A stretch of 18,059 nt of DNA from an uncultured Bacteroidales bacterium (GTDB lineage: Bacteria; Bacteroidota; Bacteroidia; Bacteroidales; UBA4417), in NCBI GenBank assembly GCA_937965665.1, contig CALCJE010000378.1, positions 1 through 18,059 of the forward strand, in the 5' to 3' direction. Numbering within the stretch: position 1 is the stretch's first letter; every line of letters begins with the position of its first letter. Shown one piece after another: positions 6,993 to 15,430 of this stretch. The notes under the pieces are model-generated. The model was not told where the DNA came from and searched no databases. It saw only the letters and a list, made by a program, of their open reading frames with translations. The position numbers and the translations under genes are program-made.

Positions 6993-9900
6993 TTATTTCA
7001 CTATTATTTTGTTCTCCCATATTTTCGATGGGCTTTCTTTGCCAAACTGGTAGGGCCTGATACGGTACGACCAGCTGTAATCCTTCGCAGGGATCAGGTA
7101 TTTTTCCATAGGCCACGACCACCAGCTGTCGTCGCCGCCAACGCCACACTGCATATAATCCAGGTTCAGGTCGGTGAAAGGCTGTTTTTGCAGTAAGTTA
7201 CCATGCTTGCCTCCTCCGTGTTTAAACCCTTTCAGATCATCGTAAGTATACGGCAAGGCACTGAAACACAGGTCTGGCGCACCTTCGAAATAAATACCCA
7301 CGGTTTTTCCATCACTAATGGAAAGCCAGGTAACATCGGTGCGGTAACCGTTTTCCTGAGGACGCACGTAAGGGGTGTACATCAGGTCAGTAGTGCTGTG
7401 ATAAAGTCCGACAAAAGCAGCTGTCTTCCGGTCCTGGTAATTTTCAAAAGGACCGCGCCCAAGCCAGTCGACCTGTTTTAATGATCCGATTAATCTCATA
7501 TTCACACCCAGCCTGGGAATCCAGGGTAGGTTCTGGCCTGCTTTCAGGTTATTTTCAACCAGGATATCTCCATTCCCGGTAATGGTATACACGGTATTTA
7601 TTTCGCTTTTGGCATCGGGTAATGCAATTAAAGCTGAAATTTTTACCGTTTTCGGATCTGATTTATCCATTGTTACTGAAACAATCTTTCGGTTTTCGCT
7701 GGCATCGTACCAGGGTTTGCAGGTTACGAACATCTTGCTTCCAACATCGTTATCAAGCGGTGCACGGCGGAAATTGGGCAGCGGACCCTGTTCTATCAGT
7801 TGCTGACCCAGGTAGGTGTACGATGCAAGAGTACCGGTGGCTTTATCGAAGACAATGGCAAAAGTCTTTCCTTTAATATTTATAGTATTGCCCGATTCAG
7901 TGGCTGAAACGGCTGGCATGGTTGAAGTACCGATTTCGTTGCGCCTGGTCGAAAATGGCAGCTCAAACTGTTCCGAAGCAAGTATGTGATCCTTGCCCAG
8001 CAAAGGCCGGTCGTCGGAAGTTAGCAGGTAAACATTCAGAAAGTACAGTTTTCCCGGTTTTGATGATGTTGCTTTCCAACCAAATGTATAGTTGCGCGAT
8101 GCACCTGGGGCTATATTTTCAGTCGATGCCTGGCCTTGTGCAATAACCTTGCCGTTTTCGGTAACTTCCCATTTCAACCGGGTGTTTTTCAGGTCAATAA
8201 AGGCATATTTGTTGGTAAGAGTGAAAGTGAGTTTGCTCAAATCATCAGCACTGAATTTTACGTACTGGTACACTTTTTTTACTTCCGATAAGCCGGGATG
8301 TGCCGCCCTGTCAGCAAACACTAGCCCGTTGGTGCAGAAATTACCATCGCTGGGTACGTCTTTCGGTCCGCAGTCGCCACCGTAAGCCCAGTATCTACGT
8401 CCAGTTGAATCGAACTTCTGCAATCCCTGGTCGACCCAATCCCATATAAAACCTCCCTGGAGCTGATCGTGGCTGTCGATAGCATTCCAGTAATCGATAA
8501 GGTTACCCGTGCTGTTGCCCATGGCATGGGCATATTCGCATTGTATCAGCGGTCGATCCTGTTTTTTGGATGCATATTCCAGGATTCCCTTTACACTTTC
8601 GTACATCGGGCAATAGATATCCGTATTCCATGCCAGTCCGGCACGCTCGTATTGAACCGGGCGACTCAGGTCGCGGCTTTTGATCCAGGTATAAGTTGCC
8701 TGGAAATTGCAGCCGTCGCCTGCTTCATTGCCCAATGACCATATGATTACCGAAGGATGGTTTTTATCGCGTTCAACCATACGGCGGGTACGGTCGATAT
8801 GTGCATTTTTCCAAACCGGGTTGTTGCCCAGGGTACGGTCGGGATCATAACCCATACCATGCGATTCAATATTTGCTTCGTCCACCACGTAAAGGCCGTA
8901 TTCGTCGCACAATTCATACCAGTACGGATCGTTGGGATAGTGACAGGTGCGTACTGCATTAATATTATTCTGTTTCATCAGCTGTACATCCTGCAGCATG
9001 AGCTCGCGCGAAATTACGTGGCCTTTCACCGGGTCAAATTCATGCCTGTTAACCCCTTTAAGTTTTACAGCGACCCCGTTTATAAGTAGCTGCCCGTTTT
9101 TTATCTCGCTGGTGCGAAAGCCAATCCTGTTAACCAAGCTTTCGATACATTTACCGTTTTGGTCAAGCAGGTTCAGGGTAAGTATATATAAATCGGGTGT
9201 TTCGGCAGTCCATTTTTTAACCTGTGGAATTCTTTTTTCATAATGCAGGCTATCGGTGCCGGAGGCTGCAAGCAGCGAAATGGTTTCGGATGATACTGGT
9301 TTTGTAGTATTGTTTTTCTCGTACAGGTTTACCTGTAATTTATATTTCTGAGCATCGGCGGAAGCCAGTTTGTTCATCAGTATATCCAGCTCGAGGTTAC
9401 CGTTTGTATAATTATCCTTCAGGTTTCCTTTGGCAAAAAAGTCGCGAACATAAGTTTGAGGCCTTGCATACACGAACACATCGCGGTTTATTCCGCTCAT
9501 GCGCCACATATCCTGGCATTCGAGGTACGATCCGTCGCTCCAGCGGAAAACTTCCAGGGCAAGCGTGTTATTCCCGTTTTCTAGATAGGGGGTAAGGTCG
9601 AATTCGGCAGGTGTTTTAGCATCCTTGCTGAAGCCGATATACTTGCCGTTCAGCCAGATATAGAAAAATGATTTAACAGCTCCGAAATGAATAAATACAT
9701 TTTTCCCTTTGAATGATTCGGGAACGGTTATGTTGGTCAGGTAAGTTCCTACCGGGTTATAATCATGTGGAACATGCGGTGGCAATGGATTTTTCGAATA
9801 AAACTCGTACGAAATATTGGTATAGATAGGGTAGGAGTAACCCTGTACCTCCCAGGTGGAAGGCACATCAATCATTGCCCACGCCGATGCATCGAATCCC

Positions 9901-10181
9901 GGTTTGTAAAATCCTGCAGGTACCTGGGTGTAATTGTCGGAAAGTTTAAATTTCCATTTCCCATTCAGCAAAAGATAAGCCGAAGATGCCTTAGGATCAT
10001 TTTTTAATGCCTGTGCTTCGTTATCGTAAGGCACATAGGTTACATGAGGCTTTGCCGTATTTAATGAGGTTAATTCCGGATGTTCCCAGTCGGGTACGGA
10101 AATTTGTTGTGCATTGGCGTGGTTATAAAATCCGATCAGTGCCATTGCGGCAATGAAAAATGTATAATGTAATTTTCTCAT
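6993..10181 (-). CDS. lacZ: Secreted GH2 beta-galactosidase
   Basis: 1062 residues from the ATG at 10181. The frame is open 24 codons further upstream to 10253, but that extension is polar and would bury the signal peptide; the start at 10181 gives a clean one (MRKLHYTFFIAAMALIGFY, cut after HANA), so the enzyme is exported to the periplasm. Order: GH2 sugar-binding domain, immunoglobulin-like domain, TIM barrel, then C-terminal beta-galactosidase small chain. Catalytic residues are clear: acid/base Glu486 in SLGNEAGDG and nucleophile Glu549 in QCEYAHAMGNS. RTCHYPNDPYWYELCDEYG and DEANIESHGM are also typical of LacZ-type enzymes. It hydrolyses terminal beta-linked galactose. It is the second gene of the operon, 119 bp after the ROK gene, and probably trims the oligosaccharide imported by the SusC/SusD pair before the permease takes up monosaccharides. 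Confidence 0.92.
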   Translation of the reverse strand: MRKLHYTFFIAAMALIGFYNHANAQQISVPDWEHPELTSLNTAKPHVTYVPYDNEAQALKNDPKASSAYLLLNGKWKFKLSDNYTQVPAGFYKPGFDASAWAMIDVPSTWEVQGYSYPIYTNISYEFYSKNPLPPHVPHDYNPVGTYLTNITVPESFKGKNVFIHFGAVKSFFYIWLNGKYIGFSKDAKTPAEFDLTPYLENGNNTLALEVFRWSDGSYLECQDMWRMSGINRDVFVYARPQTYVRDFFAKGNLKDNYTNGNLELDILMNKLASADAQKYKLQVNLYEKNNTTKPVSSETISLLAASGTDSLHYEKRIPQVKKWTAETPDLYILTLNLLDQNGKCIESLVNRIGFRTSEIKNGQLLINGVAVKLKGVNRHEFDPVKGHVISRELMLQDVQLMKQNNINAVRTCHYPNDPYWYELCDEYGLYVVDEANIESHGMGYDPDRTLGNNPVWKNAHIDRTRRMVERDKNHPSVIIWSLGNEAGDGCNFQATYTWIKSRDLSRPVQYERAGLAWNTDIYCPMYESVKGILEYASKKQDRPLIQCEYAHAMGNSTGNLIDYWNAIDSHDQLQGGFIWDWVDQGLQKFDSTGRRYWAYGGDCGPKDVPSDGNFCTNGLVFADRAAHPGLSEVKKVYQYVKFSADDLSKLTFTLTNKYAFIDLKNTRLKWEVTENGKVIAQGQASTENIAPGASRNYTFGWKATSSKPGKLYFLNVYLLTSDDRPLLGKDHILASEQFELPFSTRRNEIGTSTMPAVSATESGNTINIKGKTFAIVFDKATGTLASYTYLGQQLIEQGPLPNFRRAPLDNDVGSKMFVTCKPWYDASENRKIVSVTMDKSDPKTVKISALIALPDAKSEINTVYTITGNGDILVENNLKAGQNLPWIPRLGVNMRLIGSLKQVDWLGRGPFENYQDRKTAAFVGLYHSTTDLMYTPYVRPQENGYRTDVTWLSISDGKTVGIYFEGAPDLCFSALPYTYDDLKGFKHGGGKHGNLLQKQPFTDLNLDYMQCGVGGDDSWWSWPMEKYLIPAKDYSWSYRIRPYQFGKESPSKIWENKIIVK

Positions 10182-10300
10182 GCTTGCTTCTTTAATGGAG
10201 TAACCTTCTTTCTGAAAATTTCTTAACAACAGGTTCAACATAACTTTTTCCACAATAAAAAACTGGTTTTGCTTATGTTTTAGTTATGGTTACAACAACA

Positions 10301-11536
10301 CTAGGCTGTTTGAAAAACCTTATTCATTACCATGGCAACGGTGCCCATGAGCCCGGCATTGGGGCCGAGATTAGAAGTAAGGATCTGGGAATCGCGGCGT
10401 ATTTTGGCAATGGTATATTTGTTCAGGTTCAGTTGTATAGGATCGATGATGTAATTCTCAGCTTTTGTTAATTCACCACCAATAATAATGAGTTCAGGGT
10501 TAAAGAGGTGAAGCAGTATGGCAATGCCACGACCCAGGTGTTCACCCATATCGGCGAGCAGGCTAATGGCAAATTGATCGCCGCGCTGTGCTGCCGACAA
10601 TACAGTTTCGATGGTGATTTTTGAAAGATCGTTATCGACCATATTCCTGATAACTGTAGTTGCTCCGTCAGAAATTTCTTTACGGGCTTTTTTAATCATG
10701 GTAGTTCCTGAAGCTAAAGTTTCGAGGCATCCGATTTTGCCGCAATAACAGAGCTGTCCTTCGGGATCAACCTGTATATGGCCAAACTCACCCGAGAAAC
10801 CTGAATTTCCTTTATAAAGTTTTCCATTCAGAATCATTCCAAGCCCTATATCCGACCCGATATTGAGGCAAAGCACATTTTGTTTTCCCTGCGCCAGCCC
10901 GAAAGCCTGTTCGCCCAGGGCCATGGCTTTAGCATCGTTTTCAACAAAAACCGGGTAATCGAAAAAGTTGGCAAATTGAATGGTAGCAGGCTTATCATCA
11001 CCCAGGTATCGGTAGCTGATACCAGTATGCAAATCGTTTAGACCGGGAAAGGCAACACCTATACCCATCAGTTTTGATTTGTCGATACCCGATTCTTTTA
11101 TGAAATTAAACACTTCGTCTTTCAGTGTTTTCATGATGTCTTTTGATACATCCAGGCCTTCGTTAATAACTTTAATATCAACTACAGGTTGGTTGCTCAG
11201 GCTAAAAATTCCCAGCCTGATATGGAACCTGCTCACATCAACACCCATTACAAAACGGGCGCCGGGGTTAAGGCCATATAGATTGGGCCTGCGGCCGCCG
11301 CTCGAATTCCCAATGCCTTCTTCTACCAGGAAACCACTCTCTATCAGTTCGTCGATTGCACGGGTTATGGTAGGAGTGCTCATGCGGATTATTTTACTAA
11401 GCTCAGGTATGGATTTGCTTCCATTAAGGTATAATTCTTTAGAAATTAATAGTTTAAGACCGTTTTTCTTTGAACTGTTAGTCCTGGGATCGCCGGTAGT
11501 ATTTCCAAAAAGCATGCTTTTTTTTGTCATAATCAT
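10301..11536 (-). CDS. ROK-family transcriptional regulator (NagC/Mlc-like)
   Basis: 411 residues. An N-terminal winged helix-turn-helix (about residues 22-85: LYLNGSKSIPELSKIIRMST, then TITRAIDELIESGFL) is followed by a ROK sugar-kinase-like domain. The ROK zinc site is intact: His253, Cys263, Cys265 and Cys270 (CYCGKIGC). ENDAKAMALGE keeps the catalytic-type Asp, but the first phosphate loop reads GVDVSRFHIRLG, without the DxGGT pattern of active kinases. It should therefore bind a sugar ligand but not phosphorylate it, acting as a DNA-binding regulator like NagC. It heads the minus-strand operon and is divergent from susC, the usual place for a local regulator. ATG codons at 11536 and 11530 (MIM) both fit as starts; I cannot choose between them. 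Confidence 0.88.
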   Translation of the reverse strand: MIMTKKSMLFGNTTGDPRTNSSKKNGLKLLISKELYLNGSKSIPELSKIIRMSTPTITRAIDELIESGFLVEEGIGNSSGGRRPNLYGLNPGARFVMGVDVSRFHIRLGIFSLSNQPVVDIKVINEGLDVSKDIMKTLKDEVFNFIKESGIDKSKLMGIGVAFPGLNDLHTGISYRYLGDDKPATIQFANFFDYPVFVENDAKAMALGEQAFGLAQGKQNVLCLNIGSDIGLGMILNGKLYKGNSGFSGEFGHIQVDPEGQLCYCGKIGCLETLASGTTMIKKARKEISDGATTVIRNMVDNDLSKITIETVLSAAQRGDQFAISLLADMGEHLGRGIAILLHLFNPELIIIGGELTKAENYIIDPIQLNLNKYTIAKIRRDSQILTSNLGPNAGLMGTVAMVMNKVFQTA

Positions 11537-11590
11537 TGTTGCTTTTACTTTATTATGCCAGGTATATATCTACATTTATACTAAGAGGGT

Positions 11591-11600
11591 GTAAATTTAC
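11591..11600. promoter_or_regulatory. Perfect palindrome GTAAATTTAC, possible operator
   Basis: A 10-bp perfect palindrome, 54 bp upstream of the ROK start codon and lying on the candidate -7 box of the ROK operon. A dimeric winged-HTH regulator such as the adjacent ROK protein could bind here to control its own transcription. The length is short enough to arise by chance in AT-rich DNA. Confidence 0.25.
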
Positions 11601-11625
11601 AACAATCATTAATAATATTGCCAAA
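11592..11625 (-). promoter_or_regulatory. Candidate promoter of the ROK-led operon
   Basis: On the minus strand, TTTG (11622-11625) is followed after 22 nt by TAAATTTA (11592-11599). This resembles the Bacteroidota pair TTTG and TAnnTTTG with one mismatch in the -7 box and spacing slightly longer than usual. Transcription would start about 50 nt before the ROK gene. Confidence 0.35.
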
Positions 11626-11634
11626 CATTGTGAA
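11624..11634 (-). promoter_or_regulatory. TTCACAATGTT motif near the ROK promoter
   Basis: On the minus strand this reads TTCACAATGTT and overlaps the candidate -33 box. A near-identical copy, TTCACAATATT, lies at 12016-12026 on the plus strand at the corresponding place of the susC promoter candidate. A shared site in both divergent promoters would fit co-regulation by the ROK protein. The 8-mer core also occurs inside the susC coding region near 14226, so chance is not excluded. Confidence 0.25.
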
Positions 11635-12015
11635 AATAATTATTAAGATTGGTAAGAAATTTATCTTATTTTTATCACTCTATAAAATAATGTGCATATT
11701 ATCCAGTGAATGAGTGATTTATAAATTTTGATCTGGCTCCTATCTTACGAACATTTTTTTTACAAATGGCAGCAATTCATAAAAAAACATCCTGGTTGAA
11801 GCAAAAGTACGAATTATTGATGGTTAATTGGCCTGTCATTATTGACTATTGAAATGACGGTTCAGGTTGATACGAGAATAATATACATGAAACTTAGTTA
11901 TCAATTCGGATTAAAAAATTGAAAATGAGTATTGTATAATATGAAGAATTGGATCAAAACAGGCAGCGCAGTCTTGCTTTTACAGGTTTAAATTTGCCAT
12001 TGTAAAAAAAAAATA

Positions 12016-12026
12016 TTCACAATATT
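12016..12026 (+). promoter_or_regulatory. TTCACAATATT motif near the susC promoter
   Basis: Matches the motif at 11624-11634 in 10 of 11 positions, in the opposite orientation. It ends 14 nt before the TATATTTG box at 12041, so it covers the place where the -33 element should be. Candidate operator only. Confidence 0.25.
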
Positions 12027-12040
12027 GAATAAAATCACTA

Positions 12041-12048
12041 TATATTTG
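12041..12048 (+). promoter_or_regulatory. Candidate -7 box of the susC-susD operon
   Basis: TATATTTG is an exact match to the Bacteroidota -7 consensus TAnnTTTG. No clear TTTG is present about 20 nt upstream, which would fit a promoter that needs an activator. The leader to the susC start would be about 260 nt. Confidence 0.35.
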
Positions 12049-12270
12049 TTACTTTTATTTTTTGTTTATAAAAACAACATTGCACTCTGATTTCTTGTCG
12101 TCCTGATAAATCTGTCTGGGAATACTATATTTCTCAAGATAAATGAGTTTACAAATTTATTGTACTGGTCTTTAATGTAGAGAATTACATGGTATTTCCA
12201 AAACCTTGTCATGCATTTCAGATTTCTTACTTTCAATCTTCTAGTAATTATTTAAAATTAACCTAATTCC

Positions 12271-12294
12271 AAACCTCAAATCAAACCTCAAATC
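12271..12294. repeat. Two tandem copies of a 12-bp repeat upstream of susC
   Basis: AAACCTCAAATC occurs twice in direct succession (12271-12282 and 12283-12294), ending 21 bp before the susC start. It lies in the untranslated leader, where the A/C-rich, G-free sequence should remain unstructured and could help ribosome access. Function unknown. Confidence 0.6.
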
Positions 12295-12315
12295 AACCCT
12301 TAAACAAATGTGCTT

Positions 12316-15300
12316 ATGAAAAAAGTGACACTCTTGATGGCGCTCATAATGTTCTGCTCCTGGCAGTTCGTATTGGCCCAAAAAACAATCACTGGTAAGG
12401 TTACTGATGCCAAGGATGGCTCAACTTTACCGGGAGTAAGTGTAGTAGTAAAAGGTACCACAACCGGTGCAATTACTTCTATTGATGGTGCATACTCCGT
12501 TAAAGTAACCGGCAGTAATGACATATTAGTATTTTCATTTCTTGGTTACGAAGGCAAAGAAGTAGTCGTCGGTACTCAATCCATTGTTGACGTTGTTCTC
12601 ACTCAATCAGCCGAAGTGATAGAAGGTGTGGTTGTAACCGCATTAGGTATAAAGCGTGAAAAGAAAGCCCTGGGCTATTCCATGCAGGAACTGAAAGGAG
12701 ATGCAATGACTGAAACCCGCGATCCGAACGTGGTAAATTCGCTGAGCGGAAAAATATCCGGACTCCAGGTCAGGCAGGCATCAACTGGTCCGTCGGGTTC
12801 ATCGCGAATGATTATCAGGGGAAATAACTCACTCACCGGTAACAACCAGCCACTGGTAGTTGTCGATGGTATTCCGATTAACAGTTCGACGGGGGGAACC
12901 GATGATTATTGGGGAAACCGCAGTGTTGACCGTGGATCTGGTCTTGCCGATATATCGCCCGATGATATCGAGTCAGTATCCGTTCTGAAAGGCCCGGCAG
13001 CTTCGGCGCTGTATGGCAGCCGTGCCGGTAATGGTGTAGTGATGATAACCACCAAAAAAGGAACCAAGAAAAAGGGATTAGGCGTATCATTCAATACCAA
13101 TAATACCTGGGAATCACCCATGGAAACACCTGAATTTCAGGATGTATATGGCCAAGGAGTAAATGGAAACTTTGATGCAACTGCTGCCGGGAGCTGGGGC
13201 GGTAAAATGGATGGATCGCAGGTAAATGCCCTGATGGGTACCAAAGCCTATTCTCCTGAGGGCAACGATCTTTATAAGAACTTCCTGCGCACCGGTTTTA
13301 CTTCTACCAACAGCCTCGAAATAGCCAACAGCAGTGATAACACTTCACTCAGGCTGGGAGTTACTCGTTTGGATAATACTGGCGTTGTACCCAATACCAA
13401 GTTCCAGCGTACATCATTTACCATGCGTGGTACCTCAAAATGGGGAAAGCTTTCGGCTGACGTTAAGTTTAATTATATCAAGCAATTAACTGATAACAGG
13501 TTGAAACTTGCAGGTGACCCTGATAATATTTTCCAAAACTACCTCATTATGCCACGCAGCGTTGCAATGAGTGATTATGAAGCATACGCATCCAGCAAAT
13601 ATGCTTTCCCTTCAACAGGTGCACCGGCAGCTTACATTTCTGATTACGGAGGTATGTCGCGCAGCCCGTATTGGTCGGCCTATCGGAATACAAACGATGA
13701 TAATAAGGATCGCATGATAGGTTTTGTTGCATTACAATATGATTTTAACAAATGGCTTAACCTCAAGGCACGTTACGGACTTGATAATAATTCAACCCTT
13801 TTCAGCGACAGGCTTGCCACTGGTACGCCTTACTGGCTCACTTCCGGTTATACCGGCGATTACAGGGTAACCCAGGAAAAAGCCTTCGAACAAAATGCAG
13901 ATTTTCTATTAACAGCCCAAGGCAACCTGTTCGATAAACTGAGTGGGGTATTTACTTTTGGTGGTAACCTGATGAATGCCAAGAATTATTACCAGTTATC
14001 GCAGGCACAGGGACTTGTTATTCCCGATTTTTATGCTATAAATAACGGGGTTCTCCGCCAGGCCGGCTATACAACCACTGAAAAAGAAATCAGGTCGTGG
14101 TATGGTACAGCTTCACTTTCATACGACAACTGGGCATATCTTGATGTTACCGGCCGTAACGATGTTTCCTCTACCTTGCCGGCATCCAACCGGTCATATT
14201 TCTATCCATCGGTTGGTGGTAGCATTGTACTTTCACAATTACTCACTAATAATAATATAACGTTAGGACCGCTTTCGTTTGCAAAATTCAGGGCTTCGTG
14301 GGCAGAAGTTGGTAATGATACCGGGCCTTATATGCTCGAAGATTATTACAACATTTTATTTGTAAAAGGTGTTCTTACAGCATCTCCATACGAATATAAA
14401 ACGAATCCGAACCTGAAACCTGAAAGTATCAAATCTACAGAGTTAGGTTTTGATATCCGACTTTTCAATAACAGGCTGGGCTTCGATTTAACCTGGTATA
14501 AAAAGAATGCATTCAACCAGATCATAAAAATACTTGTTCCACCGGCAACCGGTTACAAGTATGAAATTATGAACGCCGGTAACGTTGAGAATAAGGGTGT
14601 TGAACTTTCGCTCAATGCAAATGTTGTTGAACAGAAAGCATGTACCTGCAACCTGGCGCTGCACTACTCCAAAAACACTAACAAAATTATCGAGCTCAAT
14701 GATAAAACCAATATACAGGTGTTAAGTGATGCTTCAACAGAATCCTTTATCAAAGTTGTTGCCGAAGTTGGCGGCCTCTATGGTGATATCCTCGGTTATA
14801 AATACGAGCGGAATGAAAGTGGCCAGATCCTGGTAGATGATAACGGTATACCCTTAAAAACGCAGAATATGTCGAAACTGGGTAACTACCAGCCCAAATG
14901 GATGATGGGTTTTTCGAATAACTTTACTTTCCATAATTTCGATCTGTCATTCCTTATTGATATGAGATATGGCGGCGAAATTTATATGGGGTCCATCAAA
15001 TCAGGTGCATCTGCCGGAACACTGTCAATGACTCTCGAAGGACGTGAGGGAGGACTGGTTGTACCAAACTCAATAGTGAAATCGACAGGGGCAGTTAATA
15101 CTAAGAGCGTAACCCCTCAGGCATATTTTGGTGGAATTTCAGGGATAACAGAAGCCTGGATTTACGATGCTACTAATGTTTGCTTCAGGGAACTCAGTCT
15201 GGGTTATACCCTGCCTTCGGATTTAGTGCACAAAGTAAAACTTAATGCAGTTAAAATTAGCCTGGTTGGCCGTAACCTGTTTATGATTTCGAGTAATACC

Positions 15301-15411
15301 AAAGGCTTTAACCCGGAAGCTACTTATTCAACCGGAAATGCGCAGGGAATTGAGTACGGAACCATGCCTCAGTTGCGCAGCATAGGATTTAATTTGAATC
15401 TGAACTTCTAA
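12316..15411 (+). CDS. SusC/RagA-family TonB-dependent outer-membrane transporter
   Basis: 1031 residues from ATG 12316. A GTG two codons upstream (12310) is also in frame, but the ATG places lysines at positions 2-3 of a standard signal peptide cut after FVLA (residue 21). Next come a carboxypeptidase-regulatory-like beta-sandwich (about 23-100: ITGKVTDAKDGSTLPGVSVVVKG), a TonB-interaction/SusC linker (VVVTALGIKREKKALGYS), a plug domain with MIIRGNNSL and QPLVVVDGIPI, ALYGSRAGNGVVMITTKKG, and a C-terminal 22-strand barrel ending in FNLNLNF. It imports oligosaccharides through the outer membrane using TonB energy, with the SusD protein encoded 19 bp downstream as its lid. No N-terminal STN domain is present, so it is not of the anti-sigma signalling type. 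The substrate cannot be read from sequence; the adjacent enzymes suggest a galactose/GlcNAc/mannose-containing glycan. Confidence 0.95.
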   Translation: MKKVTLLMALIMFCSWQFVLAQKTITGKVTDAKDGSTLPGVSVVVKGTTTGAITSIDGAYSVKVTGSNDILVFSFLGYEGKEVVVGTQSIVDVVLTQSAEVIEGVVVTALGIKREKKALGYSMQELKGDAMTETRDPNVVNSLSGKISGLQVRQASTGPSGSSRMIIRGNNSLTGNNQPLVVVDGIPINSSTGGTDDYWGNRSVDRGSGLADISPDDIESVSVLKGPAASALYGSRAGNGVVMITTKKGTKKKGLGVSFNTNNTWESPMETPEFQDVYGQGVNGNFDATAAGSWGGKMDGSQVNALMGTKAYSPEGNDLYKNFLRTGFTSTNSLEIANSSDNTSLRLGVTRLDNTGVVPNTKFQRTSFTMRGTSKWGKLSADVKFNYIKQLTDNRLKLAGDPDNIFQNYLIMPRSVAMSDYEAYASSKYAFPSTGAPAAYISDYGGMSRSPYWSAYRNTNDDNKDRMIGFVALQYDFNKWLNLKARYGLDNNSTLFSDRLATGTPYWLTSGYTGDYRVTQEKAFEQNADFLLTAQGNLFDKLSGVFTFGGNLMNAKNYYQLSQAQGLVIPDFYAINNGVLRQAGYTTTEKEIRSWYGTASLSYDNWAYLDVTGRNDVSSTLPASNRSYFYPSVGGSIVLSQLLTNNNITLGPLSFAKFRASWAEVGNDTGPYMLEDYYNILFVKGVLTASPYEYKTNPNLKPESIKSTELGFDIRLFNNRLGFDLTWYKKNAFNQIIKILVPPATGYKYEIMNAGNVENKGVELSLNANVVEQKACTCNLALHYSKNTNKIIELNDKTNIQVLSDASTESFIKVVAEVGGLYGDILGYKYERNESGQILVDDNGIPLKTQNMSKLGNYQPKWMMGFSNNFTFHNFDLSFLIDMRYGGEIYMGSIKSGASAGTLSMTLEGREGGLVVPNSIVKSTGAVNTKSVTPQAYFGGISGITEAWIYDATNVCFRELSLGYTLPSDLVHKVKLNAVKISLVGRNLFMISSNTKGFNPEATYSTGNAQGIEYGTMPQLRSIGFNLNLNF

Positions 15412-15430
15412 CCCTAAATCTGAAACACAC

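Larger units (their letters stand above)
11537..12315. other. Divergent regulatory region between ROK gene and susC
   Basis: 779 bp without an established gene, strongly AT-rich. It must hold the promoters of both the ROK-led operon and the susC-susD operon; candidates are listed separately. It also contains a possible hairpin (GTCATT 11835-11840 with AATGAC 11853-11858) and two tiny open frames, of 28 codons (11766-11852) and 16 codons (11941-11991). Neither has other support. Confidence 0.6.

Noticed and set aside
10182..10253. Longer N-terminus for the beta-galactosidase starting at 10253
   Set aside because: The extra 24 residues would put a polar segment before a well-formed signal peptide that starts exactly at the ATG at 10181.
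10301..11536. ROK protein as the missing GlcNAc 6-kinase
   Set aside because: The first phosphate-binding loop lacks the DxGGT pattern and an N-terminal DNA-binding domain is present.
12310..12315. GTG start for the SusC gene
   Set aside because: The ATG two codons later gives the standard lysine-rich start of the signal peptide and is the commoner initiation codon.
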